A DNA stretch of 64,000 bases from Bacillota bacterium (lineage in GTDB: Bacteria > Bacillota > Bacilli > Lactobacillales > Enterococcaceae): positions 4,505 to 68,504 of the forward strand of contig JAEWFE010000029.1 of assembly GCA_023389005.1 (NCBI GenBank), read 5' to 3'. Every line of letters begins with the position of its first letter. The stretch's first letter is position 1. Positions 15,637 to 24,993 of this stretch are shown here, in pieces. A program made the position numbers and the translations under genes. The notes under the pieces were generated by a model. It saw nothing but the letters and a program-made list of their open reading frames with translations. It was not told the DNA's origin and searched no databases.

Positions 15637-16552
15637 CAATGTGAAAACATCATTCAATAAATTGGGAATGAAAACAAAGAAAAATAGTCCAGAGATTTTA
15701 ATCGGCGTGGGACTTATCGGTTTTGGTGCCACTGCAGTTCTAGCATTTAAAGCAGGAACAAAGTATAATGAAATTAAAAAAGAACGCGACGAACAACTTC
15801 AAGAGATGAAAGAATTTGTCGAAACCAACGGATTTACAGATGAATATTCAGAAAAAGACTACAATAAAGATATTAATATCGTTAAGGGGCAATGTGTGTT
15901 AAATGTTGCTAAAAGTTTATTACCGACAGTGGCGGTTGGCACATTGTCAGTTGCGAGCCTATTATATTCTCATAAGATTTTACGTGGTCGTAATGCTGCG
16001 ATTGCTGCTGCATATCTAGCAGTTGATAAAGGGCTCAAAGCATATCGTGAAAATGTTGTGGAACGTTTTGGAGAGGAAACAGACAAAGAATTACGTCATG
16101 GTGTTAAAGAAAAAGAACGTATTATTAAAACTGTAAATTCTGAAACGGGTGAAGTTTCTGAGAAAAATGAATTAACAAAATATGTTACTGACGAGGTTGG
16201 AGAAATCAGTGAATACGCTCGTTTCTTTGACGAATCTTGTAACGGATATAAAAAAGATTCGGAATACAATTTGAAATTCTTAAAGATGCAGCAAGCATAC
16301 GCGAATGAGAAACTTAAAGCGCAAGGATATTTATTCTTAAATGATGTTTATAAAATGTTGGGCATTCCTGCCACTAAAGCTGGTCAAGTTGTCGGATGGA
16401 TTTACGATAAAGAAATGCCAAATGGCGATAACTTTGTTGATTTTGGTATCTATAATATTCATCGTGAAAAGAATCGTGACTTTGTAAATGGTTATGAACG
16501 TTCTATCTTATTAGATTTTAACGTTGATGGAGTGATCATCGATTATATTTGA
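15614..16552 (+). CDS. DUF6353-like membrane-anchored phage protein (copy 3)
   Basis: 312 residues, the longest of three paralogues. Membrane segments at ILIGVGLIGFGATAVLAF and LLPTVAVGTLSVASLLYS, then a coiled-coil stalk, FFDESCNGYK, LKFLKMQQAYANEKLKA, NDVYKMLGIPA and QVVGWIYDKE. The start ATG is preceded by AGGAG. Three paralogues in tandem with small membrane genes between suggest hetero-oligomers at the membrane. Function unknown. Confidence 0.8.
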   Translation: MKKIKLFNNVKTSFNKLGMKTKKNSPEILIGVGLIGFGATAVLAFKAGTKYNEIKKERDEQLQEMKEFVETNGFTDEYSEKDYNKDINIVKGQCVLNVAKSLLPTVAVGTLSVASLLYSHKILRGRNAAIAAAYLAVDKGLKAYRENVVERFGEETDKELRHGVKEKERIIKTVNSETGEVSEKNELTKYVTDEVGEISEYARFFDESCNGYKKDSEYNLKFLKMQQAYANEKLKAQGYLFLNDVYKMLGIPATKAGQVVGWIYDKEMPNGDNFVDFGIYNIHREKNRDFVNGYERSILLDFNVDGVIIDYI

Positions 16553-16640
16553 ACAGTAGGGCTCGATAATCCATATACCGGTAATGGAGAACGAGATATC
16601 TACGATTTCATATATGCATATTAGAAAGGAAATAAATATT

Positions 16641-17321
16641 ATGACAAGTAAGCTTACTAAATTATTAATCTTTGTAGCTGGAGCCGCTGTAGGCTCTTTA
16701 GCTACTTATAAAATTGTGAAAGACAAATACGAAAAACAAATATCTGAAGATACATTATCTATGGTTCAAGCATTTGATGAGTTACGTGATATGTATGAAA
16801 GCCAACCTATTGATAATGAAAAAAATGAAGATAACAAACCTGTCAACGATGATGTAGACGAAAAAGATAATTCAGAAACTAAACCATTACCAAGTTATGC
16901 AAAATATGGTTTAACTGAAGAAGATTTCTTTGAAGGACCAGCTGAAGAGGTAGAAGAAATTGTGAAGTCTGAAGTTCCAAAGAAAAAAGTGGACTATACA
17001 CAATATTACGACCCAAATAAGAAAAATGAAGAAAAAGAGGAGGAAAAAGAAGTGATTAAACCTTATGTAATTACACCTGACGAATTTCAGGACTCTGATT
17101 ACGATGTGGAAAGTTACACATATTATGCAGACGATGTGTTAACGGACGAATTTGACGATATTATTTATGAACCAGGAGAAACAGTAGGTACCGAGTTCGC
17201 AGACCATTTTGGAGAATACGAGGAAGATGCTGTGTATATTCGTAATGATGAGCGAGGTATTGATTATGAGATTCTAAAAGATGATAGAACATTTGCCGAG
17301 CTGTTCCCTGATCGAGTATAG
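16641..17321 (+). CDS. Membrane-anchored acidic phage protein
   Basis: 226 residues starting MTSKLTKLLIFVAGAAVGSL; one N-terminal anchor, a long acidic linker, then a folded C-terminal part with KPYVITPDEFQDSDYDVESY, TYYADDVLTDEFDD, HFGEYEEDAVYIRNDERG and DYEILKDDRTFAELFPDRV. This C-terminal pattern recurs, as I remember it, beside DUF6353 genes in other phages. AGAAAGGA precedes ATG 16641. Unknown function. Confidence 0.75.
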   Translation: MTSKLTKLLIFVAGAAVGSLATYKIVKDKYEKQISEDTLSMVQAFDELRDMYESQPIDNEKNEDNKPVNDDVDEKDNSETKPLPSYAKYGLTEEDFFEGPAEEVEEIVKSEVPKKKVDYTQYYDPNKKNEEKEEEKEVIKPYVITPDEFQDSDYDVESYTYYADDVLTDEFDDIIYEPGETVGTEFADHFGEYEEDAVYIRNDERGIDYEILKDDRTFAELFPDRV

Positions 17322-17332
17322 AGGTGGTATGT

Positions 17333-17875
17333 TTGATTAGAGAAGATTATTTTAACTGGCTCGTACATATCGTGTCCAGAGATAGACATTATGTCGATGA
17401 GTACGGCTACGAAAAATTATTTAAGTTACTTCACGATACTGAGTTTACGTATATTATTCCAAAGGATGCCAATCGAGCAGGTGATGGTATCAATATGCGA
17501 TGGAGATATGTTCTTGATAAGGGTTTAGAAGAGCTTGATGAAGAAGTGGAAGCGAAATTGAGCGGGCCATGTAGTGTATTAGAAATGATGGTCGCACTTG
17601 CGTTAAGATGTGAAGAAAACATTATGATGAACGCTGATTATGGAGATAGAACAAGTCAGTGGTTCTGGACGATGATTGTTACGCTCGGATTAGGGAGTAT
17701 GAACGATGCACATTTCGACATGGAACGAGCGACTCTTATTCTCGATAGATTCCTTAAAAGAGATTACGCACCTAATGGAACTGGTGGATTATTTAAAATA
17801 CGAGGTTGTAAAGAAGACCTTAGAAAAATAGAAATATGGATTCAACTCTTATGGTATCTCAATACACTAGATTAA
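17333..17875 (+). CDS. Conserved phage protein adjacent to the DNA polymerase
   Basis: 180 residues, start TTG 17333 after GAGGTGG (GTG 17324 is the alternative). The body includes YFNWLVHIVSRDRHYVDEYGY, LLHDTEFTYIIPKDANRAGD, GPCSVLEMMVALALRCEENI, DRTSQWFWTMIVTLGLGSM and GGLFKIRGC. Dense and well folded, with conserved-looking charged residues; I recall relatives always next to this type of polymerase. A replication accessory role is inferred from position only. Confidence 0.75.
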   Translation: MIREDYFNWLVHIVSRDRHYVDEYGYEKLFKLLHDTEFTYIIPKDANRAGDGINMRWRYVLDKGLEELDEEVEAKLSGPCSVLEMMVALALRCEENIMMNADYGDRTSQWFWTMIVTLGLGSMNDAHFDMERATLILDRFLKRDYAPNGTGGLFKIRGCKEDLRKIEIWIQLLWYLNTLD

Positions 17876-17902
17876 GAGTTATCTAGAAAGGGGTACGCAA
17901 AT

Positions 17903-20900
17903 GTGTTAGATTTTTTAATCGTTAGTAAGCGAACAACTAAAAACGGCGAAGTAATTTTATATCCTAAGTTTAAGATATATCCTAAAAGCACCGACTTGAT
18001 GATTCGTGGTGGCGATTTTTATAGTGTGTGGTTAGAAGATGAAAAAAGATGGTCTACCGATGAATCTGATGCTTTATTCGCTATTGATAAAGAATTAGAA
18101 GAATATGCGGATGATTATGAAAAAAAGCATGGTGTTAGACCGAAAATTATGCATATGTGGGATTCTGAATCAGGAATGGTAGATACATGGCATAAATACT
18201 GTAAAAAACAAGTACGCGATTCGTTTGCTATGCTTGATGAGAAATTGATATTCTCTAATACAGATGTTAAAAAAGAAGATTATGCGAGTAAACGACTGAA
18301 TTATCCTTTAGAAAAAGGAGATATTTCTGGATACGAAAAACTCATTTCAACATTATATTCTGAAGAGGAACGAATGAAAATTGAGTGGAGTATCGGAGCC
18401 ATTGTCAGCGGTGACTCGAAGCATATTCAAAAATTTATGGTGCTATACGGGGCACAAGGTACTGGTAAATCCACTATTATTAATATTATTGAAAAACTAT
18501 TTGAGGGTTACTATTCGGTATTCGATGCAAAGGCATTGGGTTCGTTTAGTAACTCTTTTGCTTTGGAGGCATTTAATTCAAATCCTCTTGTAGCAATACA
18601 ACATGATGGTGATTTATCTAGAATTGAAGATAATACGCGATTGAACAGTTTGGTATCGCATGAAGAAATGTCTGTGAATGAAAAATTCAAATCTACTTAT
18701 ACAAATCGGTTTAAGGCATTTTTAATTATGGGTACGAACAAACCTGTAAAAATTACTGATGCGAAATCAGGGTTATTAAGACGACTGATTGATGTCACAC
18801 CTTCTGGACAAAAGTTGAGTCGCAAAGAATATGACCAAGCTGTTAAAAAAATCAATTTTGAATTAGGTGCTATCGCCTATCATTGTCAGGAAGTATATTT
18901 AGCGAATAAGAATATTTATGACGATTATATTCCTAGTAATATGATGGGAGCGACGAATGATTTCTATAACTTTATTGTAGATTCGTATCATATTTTTGTT
19001 AGAGAAAATGGAACAAATTTAAAAGCTGCTTGGGAAATGTATAAGCAGTACTGTGACGAAGCAAGGGTTCCATATCCTTTGACCCAACGTTTATTTAAAG
19101 AAGAACTGAAAAACTACTTTAAAGATTTCGAAGATAGGGTAACAAAAGAGGATGGTACTATCATTCGTAATTCATATTCTAACTTTAAAACTGATATTTT
19201 CCAAAAGAAAGAGCCTGTTAAACATGAAATTACTGTTGTAAAAAAACTGGAGCTTTTAGAAACAAAATCTCTTTTCGACGAGATGTATAAGGATTCAATT
19301 GCGCAATACGCTACAAAATACGGAACACCAATGAAAGAATGGGATAAAGTAAAAACCACTTTAAAAGATTTAGACACCAGAAAATTACATTATATTCGTG
19401 TGCCACTGAAACATATTGTAATAGATTTTGATTTAAAAGACGCCGATGGTAATAAATCTTTAGAGCTAAATCTTATTGAAGCTGCCAAGTGGCCCTCTAC
19501 TTATGCCGAAATCAGCAAAAGCGGTCAAGGCGTTCACTTACATTATTTATATAACGGTGATGTAACTCAATTAAGTGCTGTATACGATGATCAAATTGAG
19601 ATTAAAGTATTTAGTGGTAAGCAATCTTTACGTAGGCAATTAACTTATTGTAATGATATTCCAATCTCTACGATAAGTTCTGGTTTACCACTTAGGAGCG
19701 ATAAAAAAATGATAATTAAAGATGTATTAATAAATGAAAAAGCTATTCGAAGACTTATTGAAAAGAATTTGAAAAAAGAATACCACGCAGATACTAAATC
19801 CAGTGTAGATTTTATCCATCACATTCTGGAAAAAGCATATAATGAAGGGATTAGTTATGACGTTAGTGATTTGAAGAATATTATAACTTCTTTTGCAGCA
19901 CAATCTACTAATCAATCATTAACTTGCTTGAAAACCGTTGCTTCGATGAAATTTAAATCAGAAGAACCATCAAAGTTTACATCAAATGACGAGAAACCAA
20001 TAACGTTTTACGATATTGAGGTTTTTCCAAATTTATTTCTGGTGAATTATAAAGAAATGGGCGAAGGAAAACCAATTCATAGAATGATTAACCCATCGAT
20101 AGAAGATATTCAATTTCTTGTAGACGAACATCGACTAGTAGGGTTTAACTGTAGACGATATGATAATCATATTTTATACGCAAGATTGCTTGGATATGAC
20201 AATACCGGACTTTACAAAACCTCACAAGCGATAATTAATTCCAAGAAAGGAAGTCGTTCTGGGTTCTTCGGAGAAGCTTATAATATTTCATATACAGATA
20301 TTTATGATTTCTCAACAAAGAAACAAAGTCTGAAGAAATGGGAAATCGAACTTGGAATTTCTCACGTAGAATTGGGTCTTCCATGGGATCAACCTGTTCC
20401 GAAAGAAAAATGGATTGAAGTATCAGAATATTGTGATAATGATGTATTGGCTACTGAAGCAGTATTCAATCATCTAAAAGCCGATTGGATCGCTAGACAA
20501 ATTCTAAGCGATATTTCAGGAGGCTCTGTAAATGACACTACCAATTCGTTAACAACTCGATTCATTTTCAAAAATGATAAAGAGCCTCAACATCATTTTC
20601 AATACCGAAATTTAGCGGAACCGGTACACAGTATTCCTGATGACATGCGAGAGTTTTTAACGAAAAAATTTCCAAAAATGATGAAACCATTTGGTAAGGC
20701 TGAAAGTATCTTACCTTATTTTCCAGGTTATAAATTTGTTAACGGAGTATCGACGTATAAAGGATTTACAGTTGGTGAAGGCGGGTTCGTCCATGCTAAA
20801 CCAGGTATATACGGGAATGTAGCGTTAATCGACGTTGCGAGTATGCATCCACATAGCATCATTACAGAATATTTATTTGGTAAATACACAAAGATTTTCG

Positions 20901-21964
20901 CAGATATTGTGGATGGGCGTATTACAGTTAAGCATGAAGATTGGGACAATCTGAATCATTTATTAGATGGTAAACTCGTACCGTATATTCAGAAAATCAA
21001 AGATGGCGAATTCGCATCTGGGGATTTAGCAATGGCGCTTAAAATCGCAATTAATTCTGTATACGGTTTAACTTCTGCACACTTCACTAATAACTTTAGA
21101 GATAATCGAAATGTGGATAATATAGTAGCGAAACGAGGCGCGTTATTCATGATCGATTTATTAGAAGCTGTAGAAGAAAAAGGATATAATGTAGTCCATA
21201 TCAAAACAGACTCGATTAAGATAGCCGATGCTGATTCGGACATCATTCAATTTGTAATGGAGTTTGGTGAAAAATACGGTTACTCATTTGAGCACGAAGC
21301 TACTTATGACAGAATGTGTCTTGTGAACGACTCTGTGTATATTGCGAAATATAAAGACGCGGAAAGTTGTAATAGTATGTATGGATATATTCCAGGAGAT
21401 AATAAGAAAAAAGGGAACAAATGGGTCGCTGTTGGAAAACAATTCGCAGTTCCTTACTTGTTTAAAAAACTATTTAGTAAAGAGGATATTCTATTAAGTG
21501 ATGTAAAAGAGGTATTCTCCGTGAAATCGGCTTTATATTTAGACATGAATGAACGCTTGCCCGATGTAACTTTGGAAGAAAAAGAACTCAATAAGTTGGA
21601 GAAAGCTTTTAAAAAAGAAAAGATAGAAGAACAGGAATATCTTAAATTAAAAGAAGAACTCCAAACTAAAATTACATCAGGTCATGATTATAAATTCGTT
21701 GGTAAAGTCGGAAGTTTCTATCCGGTTAAGCCTGGAATCGGCGGTGGAGAACTGAGAAGAGAGCACGATGGAAAATATTATGCGGCACCTGGTACAACAG
21801 GTTATCGTTGGTTAGAAGCTGACATGGTTAACGATTCAGATGCCTGGGATATTATCGATACAACATTTTATGATAACTTAGTTACTGATGCCATACACGA
21901 TATTAATCAATACGGTGATTTCGAATGGTTTGTTTCCGACGATCCGTATATTCCTCGCGTGTAA
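17903..21964 (+). CDS. Fused SF3 helicase - primase - exonuclease - family B DNA polymerase
   Basis: 1353 residues, GTG start after AAAGGGG. Four modules in order: (1) D5/DUF5906-type SF3 helicase, Walker A GAQGTGKS about 183-190, acidic AIQHDGDLSR about 231-240, MGTNKP about 276-281; (2) archaeo-eukaryotic-type primase, VIDFDLKD about 506, SKSGQGVHLH about 538, KVFSG about 568; (3) 3'-5' exonuclease, FYDIEVFP about 702, GFNCRRYDNH about 746, YCDNDVLAT about 843; (4) family B polymerase, motif A DVASMHPHS about 976, motif B KIAINSVYGLT about 1047, motif C KTDS about 1100 (usual DTDS). It should unwind, prime, extend and proofread phage DNA. Whether it is cleaved is unknown. Its stop codon lies in promoter P11. 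Confidence 0.92.
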   Translation: MLDFLIVSKRTTKNGEVILYPKFKIYPKSTDLMIRGGDFYSVWLEDEKRWSTDESDALFAIDKELEEYADDYEKKHGVRPKIMHMWDSESGMVDTWHKYCKKQVRDSFAMLDEKLIFSNTDVKKEDYASKRLNYPLEKGDISGYEKLISTLYSEEERMKIEWSIGAIVSGDSKHIQKFMVLYGAQGTGKSTIINIIEKLFEGYYSVFDAKALGSFSNSFALEAFNSNPLVAIQHDGDLSRIEDNTRLNSLVSHEEMSVNEKFKSTYTNRFKAFLIMGTNKPVKITDAKSGLLRRLIDVTPSGQKLSRKEYDQAVKKINFELGAIAYHCQEVYLANKNIYDDYIPSNMMGATNDFYNFIVDSYHIFVRENGTNLKAAWEMYKQYCDEARVPYPLTQRLFKEELKNYFKDFEDRVTKEDGTIIRNSYSNFKTDIFQKKEPVKHEITVVKKLELLETKSLFDEMYKDSIAQYATKYGTPMKEWDKVKTTLKDLDTRKLHYIRVPLKHIVIDFDLKDADGNKSLELNLIEAAKWPSTYAEISKSGQGVHLHYLYNGDVTQLSAVYDDQIEIKVFSGKQSLRRQLTYCNDIPISTISSGLPLRSDKKMIIKDVLINEKAIRRLIEKNLKKEYHADTKSSVDFIHHILEKAYNEGISYDVSDLKNIITSFAAQSTNQSLTCLKTVASMKFKSEEPSKFTSNDEKPITFYDIEVFPNLFLVNYKEMGEGKPIHRMINPSIEDIQFLVDEHRLVGFNCRRYDNHILYARLLGYDNTGLYKTSQAIINSKKGSRSGFFGEAYNISYTDIYDFSTKKQSLKKWEIELGISHVELGLPWDQPVPKEKWIEVSEYCDNDVLATEAVFNHLKADWIARQILSDISGGSVNDTTNSLTTRFIFKNDKEPQHHFQYRNLAEPVHSIPDDMREFLTKKFPKMMKPFGKAESILPYFPGYKFVNGVSTYKGFTVGEGGFVHAKPGIYGNVALIDVASMHPHSIITEYLFGKYTKIFADIVDGRITVKHEDWDNLNHLLDGKLVPYIQKIKDGEFASGDLAMALKIAINSVYGLTSAHFTNNFRDNRNVDNIVAKRGALFMIDLLEAVEEKGYNVVHIKTDSIKIADADSDIIQFVMEFGEKYGYSFEHEATYDRMCLVNDSVYIAKYKDAESCNSMYGYIPGDNKKKGNKWVAVGKQFAVPYLFKKLFSKEDILLSDVKEVFSVKSALYLDMNERLPDVTLEEKELNKLEKAFKKEKIEEQEYLKLKEELQTKITSGHDYKFVGKVGSFYPVKPGIGGGELRREHDGKYYAAPGTTGYRWLEADMVNDSDAWDIIDTTFYDNLVTDAIHDINQYGDFEWFVSDDPYIPRV

Positions 21965-21983
21965 AACACACCCTTTAATGGAA
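21954..21983 (+). promoter_or_regulatory. Phage-type promoter P11
   Basis: CTCGCGTGTAAAACA, then ACCCTTTAATGGAAC; predicted +1 is G 21980. Its first part is the 3' end of the polymerase gene. Confidence 0.85.
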
Positions 21984-22006
21984 CTATATTTTAGGAGGAA
22001 TGTAAA

Positions 22007-22294
22007 ATGGATGTATTGAAATTAATTGATACTGTAGTTGAACACAAAGAGAAAGTTATTGGTGCTGGAGCATTATTAGGAGCAACCGCATTAGGAATGG
22101 CTTTGAAAGGCAAACGAAAAAATCTAAGTCAACGAGTGACATACTGGATTGATAAGGATTATATCAACGTTGTCGGAAAAGATATTCCGATTGATGGTTT
22201 ATCTGATTTTGCTGCTGGTATGGCTTCTCTATGTGACGAAGCAGATATCTATAAACCAGTAGATGTGGTTATTACATTTAAGAAAAGAAAATAG
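22007..22294 (+). CDS. Membrane-anchored protein with one IPIDGL domain
   Basis: 95 residues starting MDVLKLIDTVVEHKEKVIGA; one short hydrophobic segment (GAGALLGATALGMAL), then a compact domain with KDIPIDGLSDFAAGM and KPVDVVITFKKRK. The same unit occurs twice in the next gene. Driven by P11 and closed by a terminator. Unknown function. Confidence 0.75.
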   Translation: MDVLKLIDTVVEHKEKVIGAGALLGATALGMALKGKRKNLSQRVTYWIDKDYINVVGKDIPIDGLSDFAAGMASLCDEADIYKPVDVVITFKKRK

Positions 22295-22304
22295 TTAATT
22301 AGTG

Positions 22305-22341
22305 TAGAGAGATTTGGTAACAGGTCTCTCTATTCTTTTTA
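22305..22341 (+). terminator. Terminator after the 22007 gene
   Basis: TAGAGAGA pairs with TCTCTCTA across a 12-base loop, then a T-rich run. Confidence 0.85.
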
Positions 22342-22374
22342 TAAAAAATTTTTACAAAAAGGAAGAGAAGAGAA

Positions 22375-22779
22375 ATGAAATTACAAAAATTGTATGCAGC
22401 ATGGGGTATTTTAGGCTTAGGTATATTAATAGGTACTTGTCTACGGAAACCAAAATTTAAAAACGAAAAGACTAGTAAAGGGAACGAACCATTCGTAGAA
22501 TCTGATTCTATTCAAATTGATGAATTGCCTGAATTCGCATGGAATACGGGACGTTTAATGCGTGATGCGGATTTATCTTTGCCAGTTGATACGGTTATTA
22601 CTTTTAAAGTCGAAAATCCTAAAGACCCAAATAAACGTTTTGTACATCTCATCGGAAATAATATTCCTATTGACGGTTTATCAGAATTTGCTATTCGTGG
22701 CGTGAGTAACAAACAATCTACGGAAGAAATAGATATCAATAAACCAGTAAGTATATTGGTCAGATATAAGAAAAAGTAA
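22375..22779 (+). CDS. Membrane-anchored protein with two IPIDGL-like domains
   Basis: 134 residues. N-terminal anchor (LYAAWGILGLGILIGTCL), then two copies of the unit seen in the previous gene: IQIDELPEFAWNTGR with LPVDTVITFK, and NNIPIDGLSEFAIRG with KPVSILVRYKKK. Paralogous duplication is evident. AAGGAAGAG precedes the start. Unknown function; probably works with the 22007 product. Confidence 0.75.
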   Translation: MKLQKLYAAWGILGLGILIGTCLRKPKFKNEKTSKGNEPFVESDSIQIDELPEFAWNTGRLMRDADLSLPVDTVITFKVENPKDPNKRFVHLIGNNIPIDGLSEFAIRGVSNKQSTEEIDINKPVSILVRYKKK

Positions 22780-22792
22780 GGAGGAAATCAAA

Positions 22793-22936
22793 ATGTCAAA
22801 AGCATTCAAAAATGGTTTTAAAAGAGGCGTAGGTTATGCGCTAGGCATGCATGTGGGTTCGCTCATATTCCTAGCAGCTGCAAAAATAATCTTAAACGCA
22901 ACAAACGAAAATAACATTGAAAACAAAAATGATTAA
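22793..22936 (+). CDS. Tiny membrane protein
   Basis: 47 residues starting MSKAFKNGFKRGVGYALGMH; a glycine-containing hydrophobic helix (GSLIFLAAAKIILNA) and a polar end. AAGGAGG is eight bases upstream, in line with the genes on both sides. Unknown function. Confidence 0.65.
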   Translation: MSKAFKNGFKRGVGYALGMHVGSLIFLAAAKIILNATNENNIENKND

Positions 22937-22960
22937 TTAAATGAAAGAAGGATTTTTATT

Positions 22961-23509
22961 ATGACAATGAAACTTATTGAAGCACCAAATGGAAACTTAC
23001 AAATCGACAACGCACGTATTATCTACAATAACTTTAAAGGTAGAGCATCTCAATATAATAAAGAAGGAGACCGTAACTTCTGCTTGATTATCGATGACGA
23101 GAATGTGGCGGATTATTTAAATGAAAAAGGATGGAATGTTAAAATTAAACCACCTCGTGAAGAGGGTGAATCTCCATTTATGTATTTAAAAGTAAACGTC
23201 AAGTTTAATGGTCGTGGACCTCATGTATATTTAGAATCAAATTCTAAAATGACTAAATTAGATGAAGAAACAGTTGAAATTTTAGACGACATTAACATCG
23301 TTTCAGTAGATTTGGATATTCGTCCATATCATTGGAACCAAAAAGGAAAAGATGGTGAAATTATCAACGAAGGAATCTCTGCATATTTACAGTCAATGAA
23401 AGTGGTTCAAGAGTTAGATAGATTCGCAGAGTATTACGAAAATATCGTAAGTGGTAAAGACTTAGAAACAGAAGAACCAGATTTCATTGATGAAATGTTT
23501 GAAGATTAA
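22961..23509 (+). CDS. Putative phage ssDNA-binding protein
   Basis: 182 residues starting MTMKLIEAPNGNLQIDNARI. Features include NNFKGRASQYNKEGDRNFCL, NVKIKPPREEGESPFMYLKV, NIVSVDLDIRPYHW and a C-terminal acidic tail (DLETEEPDFIDEMFED). A beta-rich body plus acidic, aromatic C-terminus is the design of SSB and T7 gp2.5-type proteins, and the position between polymerase and helicase fits. No OB-fold signature can be proven by eye. Confidence 0.55.
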   Translation: MTMKLIEAPNGNLQIDNARIIYNNFKGRASQYNKEGDRNFCLIIDDENVADYLNEKGWNVKIKPPREEGESPFMYLKVNVKFNGRGPHVYLESNSKMTKLDEETVEILDDINIVSVDLDIRPYHWNQKGKDGEIINEGISAYLQSMKVVQELDRFAEYYENIVSGKDLETEEPDFIDEMFED

Positions 23510-23514
23510 TTCAT

Positions 23515-23549
23515 TTGGGGGCTATGTAATGTAGTCCTCTTCTTTTTAT
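23515..23549 (+). terminator. Terminator after the 22961 gene
   Basis: GGGGGCTA pairs with TAGTCCTC with one mismatch, followed by a T-rich tract. Confidence 0.65.
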
Positions 23550-23568
23550 CTAGAATTGGAGTGATTAT

Positions 23569-23778
23569 ATGACATATTTAATTCCTATGTTAAAAGAATC
23601 TAAATTTATATTACACATTTTATTTATTGAATTTTGGTTTGGAAGAATACTTCTCTTGTTTGGCTGTTGTATTTTTACATTATGTAACTCTGTATATCTA
23701 CCACTATTTGCATATTCATTATTATACTTACTATTTGGAATTACGGGTATATTTATATACGCGATTATAGATGACTAA
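23569..23778 (+). CDS. Two-pass membrane protein
   Basis: 69 residues, almost wholly hydrophobic (FGRILLLFGCCIFTLCN, YLPLFAYSLLYLLFGITGIFIY). GGAGTG lies upstream. The end overlaps the helicase start by 8 bases. Unknown function; the overlap suggests co-translation with the helicase. Confidence 0.65.
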   Translation: MTYLIPMLKESKFILHILFIEFWFGRILLLFGCCIFTLCNSVYLPLFAYSLLYLLFGITGIFIYAIIDD

Positions 23779-24976
23779 GCATGAATTTTTAAGAGAACAC
23801 CAAAAAAAAGCACTTACGAAGATGTTCTCAGGATGTATTTTAAATGGTGGTACAGGAAGTGGTAAGAGTCGAACTGGACTATATTTTTACTTTCATACAT
23901 ATGGCGGAACGATGTATCCGAATTATCGTCCGATGCGTAATCCAGTAGACCTATATATTATAACAACAGCAAAAAAACGGAATGACTTAGAGTGGGAAGA
24001 AGAAATGGTTCCATTCTTATTAGCCAAAGATAACGACTATGGAATAAAGGTAGTTGTTGATTCTTGGCAAAATATAAAAAAGTACAGGGATGTTAAAAAT
24101 TCGTTCTTTATATTCGATGAGGATAAAGTTACTGGTAAAGGAGTTTGGGTTAAAACATTCTTGACATTAGCAAAGCATAATCAATGGATTATATTATCCG
24201 CAACACCTGGGGATAAATGGGAAGAATATATTCCAGTATTCGTAGCCAATGGATTTTATAAGAATCGTACTGAATTTTCAAGAGAACATTTGGTTTATGC
24301 TAGATATTCTAATTTCCCTAAAGTAACTGGATACATGAATGAAAAACGTTTGATAGCTTTGCGAAATAAAATTCTTATAGATATGCCATTCGATAGGCAC
24401 ACGACTCAAAATCATATAGATATTCATGTTGATTATGACATCAAAAAGTATAAAGAAGTCGGTCGAACGAGATGGGATATTTATAAAGACGAACCAATCC
24501 AACAAGCATCTGGTTTATGTTACGTTTTGAGACATGTTGTTAACGAAGATGAGACTAGGCAGACAAAGTTGTTGGAAATATTTGAAAAGCACGAAAAAAT
24601 TATTGTGTTTTATTCGTTTAATTACGAACGCGATATATTACTGAATCTTTGTTACGGAGATGATGTTGAAGTAGCTGAATATTCTGGACATTGCCACCAG
24701 CCGATACCAAAAAGTAAAAAATGGGTATATTTAGTAAACTATACAGCTGGTTGCGAGGGTTGGAATAGTATCGAAACTGACACGATTGTATTTTATTCTC
24801 AGACATACAGTTACAAAGTGTTGGAGCAAGCTTGCGGAAGGATAGATAGGTTAACAACACCCTTTACAGACTTATATTACTATCATTTCAAAAGTAATAG
24901 CCCAATCGATAGAGCTATATCTAGGGCATTAGCGCAGAAAAAAGACTTTAATATTAGAAAGTTCGTGAAGTGGTAA
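23771..24976 (+). CDS. SF2 DNA/RNA helicase
   Basis: 401 residues, a compact two-RecA-domain helicase. Motifs: I GGTGSGKSRT (about 27-36), II-like FIFDED (about 115-120), III LSATPGDKWEE (about 143), V-like AGCEGWNSIETD (about 317) and VI QACGRIDR (about 350). It probably acts in phage replication restart or recombination as an ATP-driven translocase. No accessory domains are visible, so loading may need a partner. Confidence 0.88.
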   Translation: MTKHEFLREHQKKALTKMFSGCILNGGTGSGKSRTGLYFYFHTYGGTMYPNYRPMRNPVDLYIITTAKKRNDLEWEEEMVPFLLAKDNDYGIKVVVDSWQNIKKYRDVKNSFFIFDEDKVTGKGVWVKTFLTLAKHNQWIILSATPGDKWEEYIPVFVANGFYKNRTEFSREHLVYARYSNFPKVTGYMNEKRLIALRNKILIDMPFDRHTTQNHIDIHVDYDIKKYKEVGRTRWDIYKDEPIQQASGLCYVLRHVVNEDETRQTKLLEIFEKHEKIIVFYSFNYERDILLNLCYGDDVEVAEYSGHCHQPIPKSKKWVYLVNYTAGCEGWNSIETDTIVFYSQTYSYKVLEQACGRIDRLTTPFTDLYYYHFKSNSPIDRAISRALAQKKDFNIRKFVKW

Positions 24977-24993
24977 AGATGGAGGTGAGTCTA

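Noticed and set aside
16556..16587. A possible fourteenth promoter (CTCGATAATCC...CCGGTAATGGAG) before the 16641 gene
   Set aside because: The end resembles the family (TAATGGA), but fewer than half of the other positions match, and the A-rich centre is absent.
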